Made by a program: the position numbers and the translations under genes. 17,067 nucleotides of DNA, from NCBI GenBank assembly GCA_937880795.1, contig CALGRQ010000483.1, positions 1 to 17,067 on the forward strand. Reading direction: 5' to 3'. The notes under the pieces were generated by a model. The model saw only the letters and a program-made list of their open reading frames with translations. It made no database searches and was not told where the DNA came from. This document shows, in pieces, positions 7,548 through 15,500 of this stretch; the stretch's first letter is position 1, and the number at the start of each line of letters is the position of its first letter. This DNA comes from an uncultured Dyadobacter sp. GTDB lineage: Bacteria > Bacteroidota > Bacteroidia > Cytophagales > Spirosomataceae.

Positions 7548-8237
7548 ATGAAAAATATCTTCCTGGGAATTCTGTTTTTCCTCACTGTTATGGGAACTGG
7601 GTGTTCAACGGATGCGGTGGAGCCCGAATTAATTATAGAACCACCATTTGAGGAGCGGATCAGTCACGATACCCTCACCAGTGGTAATCATTTGGGAATT
7701 GCCATAAATACCACCGCCGAACAGGCCTATATGGCTTTACAAAACTTTAAAAATACCCAAGGTTTGGAGTATGTGAATGTTACCGGGGAGGGTGCTTCCA
7801 ATATGGCTCAGATTGGAAATCGCATTCCATTGTATCAGTCTATATTTTTGGATGAAAAAAAGGGTACAGATTCCGGGATACAAATCTCTTTTGAAGCGGG
7901 TAAAGTGAAAAGTATTTATCTGAATAGTGGGAAAAGTCTGGATCAATGGCCAGCCAAAGAAAACGCGTCGTCTTCGGTTCGTATAGGGGATAAGGTAGAG
8001 GACTTACAAGCTAAATTGCTCAAAATTGAAAGTAAAAGCGCCTATACCCATAAATTCGAACGGATTTCTATGTTCATTAAAATATTGGGCGCTGCTTACG
8101 ATAACGTAATGACGAGTTCGCCACAATGGTATTTTCGGTACGAAGTAGAGCCGAAAGTGTATGAGCTTGTACAAATTCATTTCGATCATGGTCGTGTTAA
8201 ATTTATAGAGGTGAGCCGGTTTAAGGTGCCTTCCTGA
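7548..8237 (+). CDS. Lipoprotein of unknown function
   Basis: A 229-residue predicted lipoprotein. The N-terminus MKNIFLGILFFLTVMGTGC has a short basic start, a hydrophobic core and C19 after a loose lipobox (GTGC). I do not recognise the family. The mature part seems to hold two similar halves: a segment near LGIAINTTAEQAYMAL followed by strands ending FEAGKVKSIYL, then VRIGDKVEDLQAKL followed by strands ending FDHGRVKFIEV. This recalls a duplicated small SmpA/OmlA-like fold, but that is a weak inference. The frame is open back to an ATG at 7416, which would put the start inside the preceding terminator region and hide the signal peptide; the ATG at 7548 is therefore chosen. It is probably transcribed separately from the transporter operon. 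Confidence 0.75.
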   Translation: MKNIFLGILFFLTVMGTGCSTDAVEPELIIEPPFEERISHDTLTSGNHLGIAINTTAEQAYMALQNFKNTQGLEYVNVTGEGASNMAQIGNRIPLYQSIFLDEKKGTDSGIQISFEAGKVKSIYLNSGKSLDQWPAKENASSSVRIGDKVEDLQAKLLKIESKSAYTHKFERISMFIKILGAAYDNVMTSSPQWYFRYEVEPKVYELVQIHFDHGRVKFIEVSRFKVPS

Positions 8238-8489
8238 AATTAGGCTATGCTCCACAATACCGTAGGGTATTAAAAAAACAGTGACGGACTTCGATTTGCC
8301 CAAATTTTTAGGTCTGTGCAAGGGGAAGTTTACAGGGGCATTTGAGATATAATAGGGTGCTAATTTGTAGAAAAATGATTTATGAAAATCGAGAATTATA
8401 TCTTTAATTTCTTATTTAAATGAGAGGATAATTATTAAGCACTGGCTGTTTGACCACATTCATTTTCAAAATTCATTGAGAAGTTTTCT

Positions 8490-9041
8490 ATGAAACAACA
8501 ATTCATATTGATCCTGTTAGTGGCTGTTCTTTGTTCTTGTAATGATGGGGAAGTAGAGAAAAAGTATTTCATGACAGCGTTGGTGAATGATCAGGCGTGG
8601 ACCTCTATGGAACGTCTTGCGGGGGCTCAGTTGGACTTTAGTGATATTACACAGGGACACAATTTATGGGTTGGTGGAAGCATGGAAGTGCCGCTTCCTG
8701 ATAAGAATATTTATCGTTTAAGCCTTAGTGTCAACAGTCCGGTAAGTAAAGGGAAATTCAAGTTTAATAATAAAAAATTCGAATCGAATGCTATTGGTGG
8801 CGTGCAAGGTAACGTCATTGGCTATAAAAATGGTGTTGATTATTTCAATTCTGTAACTACCTCGGGATTTGTTGAAATAACGCTTTTGACGGATCATGAA
8901 GTTGGAGGTAATTTTGAATACCATGCAGTTTCCTATTCGCCAGGTCTGGATCCAAAGGGAATAGACACGGTGAAGGTTACAAACGGTAAGTTTCACGTTC
9001 CCATTGTTATGGTTAGCGGCCGGGAATGGAATGCGCCGTAA
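8490..9041 (+). CDS. Small lipoprotein, DUF6252-like, unknown function
   Basis: A 183-residue predicted lipoprotein. Signal peptide MKQQFILILLVAVLCSC has lipobox LCSC with C17. The mature part starts with a pattern common in Bacteroidota secreted lipoproteins, MTALVNDQAW (a small aromatic-ended beta strand), then strands such as YRLSLSV and FVEITLLTD, and closes with GNFEYHAVSY and VTNGKFHVPIV. This layout resembles the DUF6252 group from memory, which has no known function; I could not test it. It is beta-rich, single-domain and without transmembrane segments after the signal. A 252-nt gap separates it from the lipoprotein gene upstream, so it may have its own promoter, though none is evident. 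A terminator follows at 9131. Confidence 0.75.
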   Translation: MKQQFILILLVAVLCSCNDGEVEKKYFMTALVNDQAWTSMERLAGAQLDFSDITQGHNLWVGGSMEVPLPDKNIYRLSLSVNSPVSKGKFKFNNKKFESNAIGGVQGNVIGYKNGVDYFNSVTTSGFVEITLLTDHEVGGNFEYHAVSYSPGLDPKGIDTVKVTNGKFHVPIVMVSGREWNAP

Positions 9042-9130
9042 TTAAAACGGTAAATAAGAAGGATGAACTAGTCTTAGTTTTTCCAATGACTTGGATTGTT
9101 GACGGATAAGTATTTCGCAATTTGTTTACA

Positions 9131-9165
9131 GGGAGCTTCGTGAAAAAATCAGAAGCTCCCTTTTT
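9131..9165 (+). terminator. Intrinsic terminator after the 8490-9041 lipoprotein gene
   Basis: GGGAGCTTC (9131-9139) pairs perfectly with GAAGCTCCC (9152-9160) around a 12-nt loop, followed by five T (9161-9165). It touches the stop codon of the convergent regulator gene. It works on the + strand; the other strand has no T-run after the stem. Confidence 0.88.
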
Positions 9166-9389
9166 CATTCGCTCTTTTCGGACACATTAGCAGTGAATTC
9201 TAAAATGTCGCCAGGCTGGCAGTCCAGTGCTTTGCAAATTGCGGCCAGTGTTTCAAAACGTATACCTTTTGCCTTCCCTGTTTTAAGGATAGACAGATTT
9301 ACATTGGTTATGCCTACTTTTTGAGATAGCTCATTTAGAGAAATTTTTCTCTTGGCCATCATCACGTCCAGATTTATAATAATGCTCAC
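9165..9389 (-). CDS. Small Cro/C1-type HTH regulator, YozG-like
   Basis: A 74-residue DNA-binding protein consisting almost only of a Cro/C1-type helix-turn-helix (about residues 17-63). LNELSQKVGITNVNLSILKTGKAK holds the two HTH helices, followed by RFETLAAICKALDCQPGDILEF. This wording matches the small YozG-type regulators as I remember them, which also begin with a strand like IIINLDVMMAKRK. That is why I accept the GTG start at 9389 rather than the internal ATG at 9362. It lies one base after the stop of the DUF2975 gene, so the pair is surely co-transcribed and probably translationally coupled. Such pairs recur in Firmicutes and Bacteroidota. The regulator may act on its own promoter; its targets are unknown. 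Confidence 0.88.
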   Translation of the reverse strand: MSIIINLDVMMAKRKISLNELSQKVGITNVNLSILKTGKAKGIRFETLAAICKALDCQPGDILEFTANVSEKSE

Positions 9390-9390
9390 T

Positions 9391-9879
9391 TTAAATAAAT
9401 GCTTCGTTTTCTCCTTTTACCCGTAGTGCACTTTGCGTGAAATAGGTTAAAAGGATGATTGAAAAAATCAGTATATAGGTAATCAGGGATTGGTCTAAAA
9501 CTTGCTCAGCTAATGCGGTATAAAACAATTCATTCGTTTTACCCAAGTTTGCAGGGGCGTGTTTAGAAATATTGGAGTGCATACAAGCGTTAGCCAACGA
9601 ATTGAGTAGGGCCGTTATGAATGCAACAATCCCAAGCGATCGAAGTTGTTGAACGTTATTTTCATTAAAAAAGCCCTTTGTATCAAAGGTGTTTTTAATC
9701 CGATATATTAAAACGCCAATGGTCGCAATTCCGAGGTATGTCAGAATTTTGAAAATCCACATCCATAATTCATTGCCTTCTGAGTAACCAATGGCCATTA
9801 GACCACGCATCCAAAACAACATGCATTGCAACACCACTAAGGTGGCAACGATCCAGAAAATTGAATTGATTCTTTTCAT
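9391..9879 (-). CDS. DUF2975 four-helix membrane protein
   Basis: A 162-residue inner-membrane protein with four hydrophobic segments at roughly 7-28, 40-61, 86-104 and 130-152. Its size, topology and position before a YozG-like regulator fit the DUF2975 family, whose function is unknown. The conserved-looking middle part is IKNTFDTKGFFNENNVQQLRSLGIVAF (about 62-88), a polar loop leading into helix 3. Pairing with a cytoplasmic HTH protein suggests a membrane-linked regulatory unit, with the membrane protein possibly sensing or sequestering; this is inference. The ATG at 9879 follows a -7-like box at 9901-9908. Confidence 0.85.
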   Translation of the reverse strand: MKRINSIFWIVATLVVLQCMLFWMRGLMAIGYSEGNELWMWIFKILTYLGIATIGVLIYRIKNTFDTKGFFNENNVQQLRSLGIVAFITALLNSLANACMHSNISKHAPANLGKTNELFYTALAEQVLDQSLITYILIFSIILLTYFTQSALRVKGENEAFI

Positions 9880-9900
9880 GCTAATCCAGTTTTAGTTTAT

Positions 9901-9908
9901 CAAATGTA
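9901..9908 (-). promoter_or_regulatory. Candidate Bacteroidota -7 promoter box
   Basis: On the minus strand this reads TACATTTG, an exact match to the Bacteroidota -7 consensus TAnnTTTG. It lies 21 nt before the ATG of the DUF2975 gene, leaving a short leader. I see no clear TTTG at the -33 position, so the call rests on one element in AT-rich sequence. Confidence 0.45.
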
Positions 9909-9949
9909 CTAATATTTATCGTTATACATTAAAAATAAAATGTTTTGTG

Positions 9950-10122
9950 ATAATTTTTTATTCATGATGGATTTTTGTGCCCAACCGTTTGTCATAGAGC
10001 TTACCTTATTAAGGGTTACGTAACTTTTGCCATGGAATCGGATACTTTCCGGAAGGCATTGTTGGTATCAAGAATTCGGGGAACTTCATATAGTAAACTC
10101 ACTCTGAAATCTCCTTTTACGT
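9950..10122 (+). other. Non-coding leader or small-RNA candidate
   Basis: This stretch has no convincing gene on either strand but ends in a strong + strand terminator that has no other gene to serve. It contains short self-complementary pieces: AAAGTTACGTAACCC-like sequence near 10012-10025, TTCCGGAA near 10047-10054, and GATAC/GTATC arms around 10041-10070. I recognise no known riboswitch class and found no sequence that would clearly pair with a terminator arm as an antiterminator. The 5' boundary is a guess. Confidence 0.35.
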
Positions 10123-10149
10123 GCGACGGCTTTATCCGTCGCTTTTTTT
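10123..10149 (+). terminator. Strong terminator 25 nt upstream of an oxidoreductase start
   Basis: GCGACGG (10123-10129) pairs perfectly with CCGTCGC (10136-10142) around the loop CTTTAT, followed by seven T (10143-10149). The nearest upstream + strand gene already ends at a terminator at 9131-9165, so this one ends either a leader transcript or a small RNA. It would attenuate the oxidoreductase gene if that gene's promoter lies upstream. Confidence 0.88.
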
Positions 10150-10174
10150 ATATCAGAACCAACAACACGACTAC

Positions 10175-11542
10175 ATGAACACTTTCAATATCAACAGGCG
10201 TCAGTTTCTGTATGGCGCAACGGCCTCGCTTGCACTGTCAGCCTTTGGGGCTCAGGGGATGGACCTGATCAATCCGGCTAAACCCTGGCGCGTAGGCCTA
10301 ATTGGGACCGGTTGGTATGGAAAGAGCGATCTTTTCAGACTGATTCAGGTGGCACCGGTTGAAGTAATTGCACTTTGTGATGTAGATAAAAACCAGTTGA
10401 ATGAAGCAGGTAGGTTAGTTAGTCAGCGTCAAAAGTCGGGTAAAACGCCTCGGCTATATGGCGACTATAATAAAATGCTTTCAGAGAATCAGTTGGATAT
10501 TGTTTTGGTGGGCTCACCCGACCATTGGCATGCTTTACAGATGATAGACTCTGTAAAAGCGGGCGCGCATGTTTATGTGCAAAAACCAATCAGCGTGGAT
10601 GTGATGGAAGGAGAGGCTATGGTAGCCGCTGCGCGGAAATACAAAAAAGTGGTGCAGGTAGGAACGCAACGCAAGAGCACGCCGCATTTGATCGACGCCA
10701 AAAAGAATATTGTGGATGCCGGCTTGCTCGGAAAAATATCGCATGTGGAAATGTGTTGCTATTACCATATGCGTAACAATGGCAATCCTCCGGTGAAACC
10801 CGTCCCGGATTTTCTGGATTACGAAAGGTGGACTGGTCCTGCTCCGATGAGACCTTACGACGACATCCCTCACATCCGTTGGTGGCGTACATTTATGGAA
10901 TACGGAAACGGTATAACGGGTGATATGTGTATACACATGTTTGACACCGTGCGTTGGATGTTGAAACTGGGTTGGCCCACGAGAATTAGTTCTCAGGGAG
11001 GTATATATGTACAAAAGGAAGGGAAGTCAAATATATCGGATACACAGTCGGCCGTGTTTGAGTATCCCGAACTGAACTGTGTATGGCAACATCGTACCTG
11101 GGGTACACCTAACAACCCTGATTATCCGTGGTCGTTTACTTTGTATGGAGAGAAGGGAACACTGTGGGCTAGTACGATGAGCTATGACTTTATACCGCAA
11201 GGTAAAGGAGAGAAGATTCACAAAGACGTCGTTTATGAAAAGGAAAAGTATCCGGAAGATTTGAAGGAAGATCGGATTGAGCTTAACGCTGCACCGGCTA
11301 CCCGGTTGCATATGCTCGATTTCTTACATGCTATTGAACAAAACGGAAAGCCGGTAGCCGATATCGAAGAAGGACATATATCAACCGCGAGTTGTATTCT
11401 GGCAAATCTTTCTATGAAGGTTGGACGTCCTTTGGTCTATGATCCTGTAAAACGGGAGGTGGTTGGAGACCGTGAGGCCACAGGATTGCTCGCAAGAGCT
11501 TACCGGGATCCATACGTGCACCCGGATTATAGGAAAGTATAA
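10175..11542 (+). CDS. Tat-exported Gfo/Idh/MocA oxidoreductase
   Basis: A 455-residue periplasmic oxidoreductase. The N-terminus NRRQFLYGATASLALSAFG (7-25) is a twin-arginine signal (R8-R9), so it is expected to be exported folded with bound nicotinamide cofactor, as in Zymomonas glucose-fructose oxidoreductase. The Rossmann motif is GTGWYG (44-49). The usual EKP motif appears as QKP (136-138), a replacement I recall as common in exported members. The C-terminal domain has GDMCIHMFD with D250, H254 and D257. In Bacteroidota such proteins are often linked to 3-keto-sugar or glycan chemistry; the substrate here is unknown. The frame is open back to 10121, but the ATG at 10175 puts the twin arginines at the normal place and the upstream codons lie in a terminator. 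It stands alone between two terminators. Confidence 0.9.
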   Translation: MNTFNINRRQFLYGATASLALSAFGAQGMDLINPAKPWRVGLIGTGWYGKSDLFRLIQVAPVEVIALCDVDKNQLNEAGRLVSQRQKSGKTPRLYGDYNKMLSENQLDIVLVGSPDHWHALQMIDSVKAGAHVYVQKPISVDVMEGEAMVAAARKYKKVVQVGTQRKSTPHLIDAKKNIVDAGLLGKISHVEMCCYYHMRNNGNPPVKPVPDFLDYERWTGPAPMRPYDDIPHIRWWRTFMEYGNGITGDMCIHMFDTVRWMLKLGWPTRISSQGGIYVQKEGKSNISDTQSAVFEYPELNCVWQHRTWGTPNNPDYPWSFTLYGEKGTLWASTMSYDFIPQGKGEKIHKDVVYEKEKYPEDLKEDRIELNAAPATRLHMLDFLHAIEQNGKPVADIEEGHISTASCILANLSMKVGRPLVYDPVKREVVGDREATGLLARAYRDPYVHPDYRKV

Positions 11543-11567
11543 ATTTTAACGTATCAGGTCATAAAGC

Positions 11568-11610
11568 AACGCAATGCATGGAGCTAAAACTTCATTCATT
11601 GCGTTTTTTT
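11568..11610 (+). terminator. Intrinsic terminator after the exported oxidoreductase
   Basis: AACGCAATG (11568-11576) pairs perfectly with CATTGCGTT (11597-11605) around a 20-nt loop, followed by a T-run reaching 11610. It starts 26 nt after the oxidoreductase stop codon. Confidence 0.85.
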
Positions 11611-11873
11611 GTAAAGATATTTGACCTTAAAATATTTAACATTTTTTAAGCCAAATTGATGGAAGAATTTGCAACAATTAAAAGCAGAAAAACGTATTAG
11701 AGATATGAATTACAGCGTGTTTGCGTATTGATGGGCGTAGTAGGAGCTGTTGAGATATTTATCCTGAATCGAGTATGTGAGTTTGCAATTTTACAGATAT
11801 CTTTTACCGTCGTTTAAACCATTATCACTTAGGAGGTGTCATATTATTGTTAAACCAAATTACTTCGATTAGC
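11611..11873. other. AT-rich intergenic stretch without a visible gene
   Basis: The whole gap between the oxidoreductase and the DUF4136 gene is 331 nt; after the terminator, 263 nt hold nothing I can name. The longest reading from an ATG near 11705 is eight codons. No exact TAnnTTTG box is present on the + strand; the nearest is TGAGTTTG at 11778-11785. A Shine-Dalgarno-like AGGAGGT at 11831-11837 is the only striking motif. Confidence 0.6.
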
Positions 11874-12449
11874 ATGAAAAACATAGGGAAGTTGATAAAG
11901 TCCATCGCTGCGATGGTGGTGGCAGGAAGCTTAATGATGGCATGTAGCCAGGCACTTCAGGTAAGTTACGATCATGATTCGTCCGTGAATCTGAAACAAT
12001 TCAAAACATTTAAGGTGGAATCTGAGCGTACTATGGAGGAAGATCCGCTTTTGGGTAGCGAGTTGAACAGAAGACGACTTGGTGATGCGGTCGTTGAGGT
12101 TATGAAAGGAAAAGGATATACGTTGGATCAAAACAATCCGGAGATAATTGTCCGTTTTATGACAGATGTAAAGGATCGCCAGCAGGTACGTTCCAATAAC
12201 ATGTACTCGCCCTATATGTGGTGGTATGGAGGTGGAAATAACATTTCAACCTATAACTATCAGGAAAGTCGTTTTATCCTGAATATATATCAGACCGCAA
12301 CCAATAAAATGATTTGGCAGGGATGGGCTTCCGGAAAAGTAAAGGCACCCACTAAAAAGGATGATCGTGAAACGATGGTGAAAAATACCATGGCTGACAT
12401 TCTAAGAACCTTTCCACAGGCCACTATGGATACGTATAGTAGAAATTAA
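11874..12449 (+). CDS. DUF4136 family lipoprotein
   Basis: A 191-residue predicted lipoprotein. MKNIGKLIKSIAAMVVAGSLMMAC is a lipoprotein signal with C24. The mature part fits DUF4136: VSYDHDSSVNLKQFKTFKV near the start, then LNRRRLGDAVVEVMKGKGYTL, PEIIVRFMTDVKD, a Tyr/Trp/Gly-rich loop (about 108-121), SRFILNIYQTATNKMIWQGWASG and a C-terminal helix NTMADILRTFP. The family is common in Bacteroidota and Proteobacteria and has no firm function. An in-frame TTG at 11847 lies 9 nt after AGGAGGT (11831-11837) and would add nine residues; the ATG at 11874 gives the better signal peptide and is chosen, but the alternative is not excluded. The gene ends at the shared bidirectional terminator. Confidence 0.85.
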   Translation: MKNIGKLIKSIAAMVVAGSLMMACSQALQVSYDHDSSVNLKQFKTFKVESERTMEEDPLLGSELNRRRLGDAVVEVMKGKGYTLDQNNPEIIVRFMTDVKDRQQVRSNNMYSPYMWWYGGGNNISTYNYQESRFILNIYQTATNKMIWQGWASGKVKAPTKKDDRETMVKNTMADILRTFPQATMDTYSRN

Positions 12450-12461
12450 TGTAAACCCCCT

Positions 12462-12497
12462 AAACAAAAATGGAGACGATCGTCTCCATTTTTGTTT
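12462..12497. terminator. Perfect 36-bp palindrome, bidirectional terminator
   Basis: The two 18-nt halves (12462-12479 and 12480-12497) are exact reverse complements. The stem core is GGAGACGA/TCGTCTCC, flanked by an A-rich left arm and T-rich right arm, so each strand reads a stem followed by TTTTTGTTT. It sits between the convergent DUF4136 gene and the efflux operon and should end both transcripts. Confidence 0.92.
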
Positions 12498-12501
12498 GCG
12501 T

Positions 12502-15500
12502 TTATTTTTGAACACCGGATAAATTCTGGCCCTCTCGGTATTCTTCGGAGGCTTTCTTGACGATGGGGTCACCAGCCTGAAGATCGCCGAATACTTCTAC
12601 GAGTGTATCAACAACCATGCCTCTGGAAACTTTCACCCATTCAGCTTTCCCTTCCTTTTGACGGATCACAAAAACCTTTTCGCTGGAACTTACCACAGCC
12701 GAAGATGGCACAAAAAGAGTTTTGACCGTACGTTCTGTGTTCAGTTGCACCTGTGCATACATTCCGGCTTTTAGCTCATGGGTACTATTGTTCACGTCAA
12801 ACTCGGTCATCATAGATCGGTTCGTTTCAGTTAAACTTCTTGAACTACGGGCATATAGCGCTTTATATTGTTTGTCGGGGCTTGCGCTCACGGTAAAGGC
12901 AACCTCACCTTTGTTAGGGACGGCATTGGTTAGGTTTTCGGGTATAGCCAGCGTAAGGCGAAGTTTGGTATTATCTTCCAGTACAAAGAGGGGTTTTGCA
13001 CCACTTTCGCCAGGTCCTACCAACGCACCTGGACTTATATTTCTTTCAGTAATTACGCCGTCAAATGGTGCTGTAACCGTTAAGTATTTAGAAAGTGCTA
13101 GTTTAGCATCCTTATGCGATTGAGCCGCCTGAACATGGCCACGTGCTACGGCTACTACTGAGCTGTCGGCCAGTACTTTTGCATGTGCTACATCCAGTTC
13201 ATTTAACGAAACTGCACCCTGAGTTCGATTGGTTTTTAGTAATCGCTGATAGGTATTGCCGCTAATGGTATAGCGTGTAATGGCTTCGCTCAATGCAGCC
13301 TCCGCAGCAATGGATTGTGCTGTTGCCTGGCTGAGTTCCGACAACACCTCAGGAGCCTCAAGTACGGCCAATACTTGCCCTTTACGTACCAGTGAACCGC
13401 GGTCTACCTGAACTGTTTTTACAAATCCTTTTACTTTGGGATGAATATTCACCTTATTCCAAGCAACGAGCTCACCTGGCAACGCCATTTTTTTAGAAGG
13501 TTGCAAGCTTTGAACGGTCGTTAATTCAGTTTGCTGCACTTCTTCGGTTTTAGCCTCTTGTTTATGCTCTGTTTCAGCTTCGGTTGAGCAGGCAGTCATA
13601 CTGAATGCAGCCAGAATGAGTACGGATATGGATTGGATGGTGTTCATCGGAATGGATGGTTGAAGTTTTTTACGTAAAAAGTTACTTTGTGGATCTTCCG
13701 GATCCAGAGATAGTGAGGTTAAGCTGGCATTTCGCTGGACCAAGGTAAATATGACCGGCAGAATCAGTAACGAGGCCAATGTGGAGGCTATAAGTCCCCC
13801 AATTACCGCTTGACCGAGTGGAGCAATTTGATCACCACCTTCACCCATTCCGGACGCCATGGGAAGCATACCGGCTATCATGGCTATACTGGTCATGAGA
13901 ATTGGTCTGATCCTGCTTCCGGCTGCAAGCGTTACAGCTTTGGCGGCATCTCCAAGTTCAAGTCTGAGATTTTCGGCATTCGTTACCATCAAAATAGCGT
14001 TGGCAACGGATACCCCCACAGACATGATCAAGCCCATATACGATTGAAGATTGAGGGTTGCACCTGTTAAAAGCAGGAGTCCGATAGAGCCAACAACCAC
14101 CGCAGGGATTGTTGAGAGTATCACCAACGAAAGTTTAAATGATTGATACGTGGCTGCCATCAATAAGAACATAATGATAACGGCTATGCACAAACCCACC
14201 TGAAGACTGCTTAATGTATCTGTCAATAAATTTGACTGCCCCTTTAACTCTACTAAAACGCCACGAGGAGGTTCTCCTGCATTTTTTATAGCCTGACTTA
14301 CAGCCTGGGTTGCAGTACCTAAATCGACCTTATGTAAGTTGGAGGTAATCGTAACGAGGCGGTTAGGACCGGCACGGTCGTATTGCCCGGGCACTGTTTT
14401 TTCTGAAAAAGTGGCCACATCTGAAAGTAAAGGATTACTTACTCCTGATTTCAATGGTATGGTGCCGATGTCTTCTACCGAGGTCATCTGATATTCCGGA
14501 ATCTGAACTTGTACCTGATACGCGAGTCCTTTCGTGTTATCCAGCCAAAGGTTTTTATCTGTAAAGCGGCTGGAAGAAGTGGCAGCCACCAATGACCGGG
14601 CAATTTGGGTGGAGGTCACCCCTAACTGTCCGGCTCGCTCCCGGTTAATTTCTACATCCAATATAGGATAGGCCAGTGGTTGTGCAATTTGTATATCTCT
14701 GAGGAATGAGATTTTGTTCATCTCATCCTGAATTTTTCTTGCAAATCTTCCGGCTTCTTCCACATTTTTTGCCGCTACGGTTACCTCAATAGGTGTAGCA
14801 GATCCCTGGCTCATAATCTTATCAACCAACTCAATGGGTTCAAATGAAATTTTAAGTGACGGGATTTCTTTGGCCACGCGCTCTCGCAATTTTTCTTTTA
14901 ACGCGTCCATGCGAACAGGGTATTCTTCGTTAAGAGAAACCTGAAGTACCGCTTCGTGTGGGCCACTGTTGAATACAAATATGTTCGAAGTTCCATAGCT
15001 GGAAGGAACTGTTCCCACATATGCCGAAGAGATGTCGACATGCTCTTTGCCCACTTCGGATTTAACCAGATCAAGGAATTTTAATGTGGTTTCTTCAGTG
15101 CGCTCAACTCGTGTTCCATCAGCTACCTTCAAGCGAACCTGAAACTGATGACTATTGGCTTTTGGTAAGATATCGGTTCCAATAAGGAAAAATCCTCCAA
15201 CAATGAGCAAAACAGAAACAATGAGATATAGCGGCAATACGAGTTTACCTTTACCCATAATGGTTGCCAGTACATTCAGGTATTTTAATTTGAATTTTTC
15301 GAATCCCGTTGGAGGAAGTGAAGGGTGTGCACCTTCTTCAATGACATCATGAATTTCTTGAGCATCCAGTGCCAACGTAGGGGCTTCATGATGAGGATGA
15401 TCTTTCAACAACCAGTTGGCCAAAACGGGAACCAACGTTTGTGATAGTAAAAAGGAGGCGATCATGGCAAAACCAACGGCCAATGAAAGAGGAAGGAACA

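Noticed and set aside
8256..8271. AATACC/GGTATT hairpin followed by seven A, considered as a terminator
   Set aside because: On the + strand no T-run follows, and on the - strand the T-run comes before the stem, so neither direction gives a terminator; the stem is only 6 bp.
9165..9879. Toxin-antitoxin pair
   Set aside because: The sizes fit loosely, but the membrane protein matches DUF2975 in topology and the HTH is YozG-like, a pairing not known as toxin-antitoxin.
9950..10150. Known riboswitch (TPP, cobalamin, SAM, c-di-GMP) in the leader
   Set aside because: I could not find the conserved core of any of these classes; only generic short inverted repeats and the terminator are visible.
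9975..10178. 67-codon + strand frame upstream of the exported oxidoreductase
   Set aside because: It runs through the strong terminator and past the next start codon, shows no family resemblance, and its composition looks non-coding.
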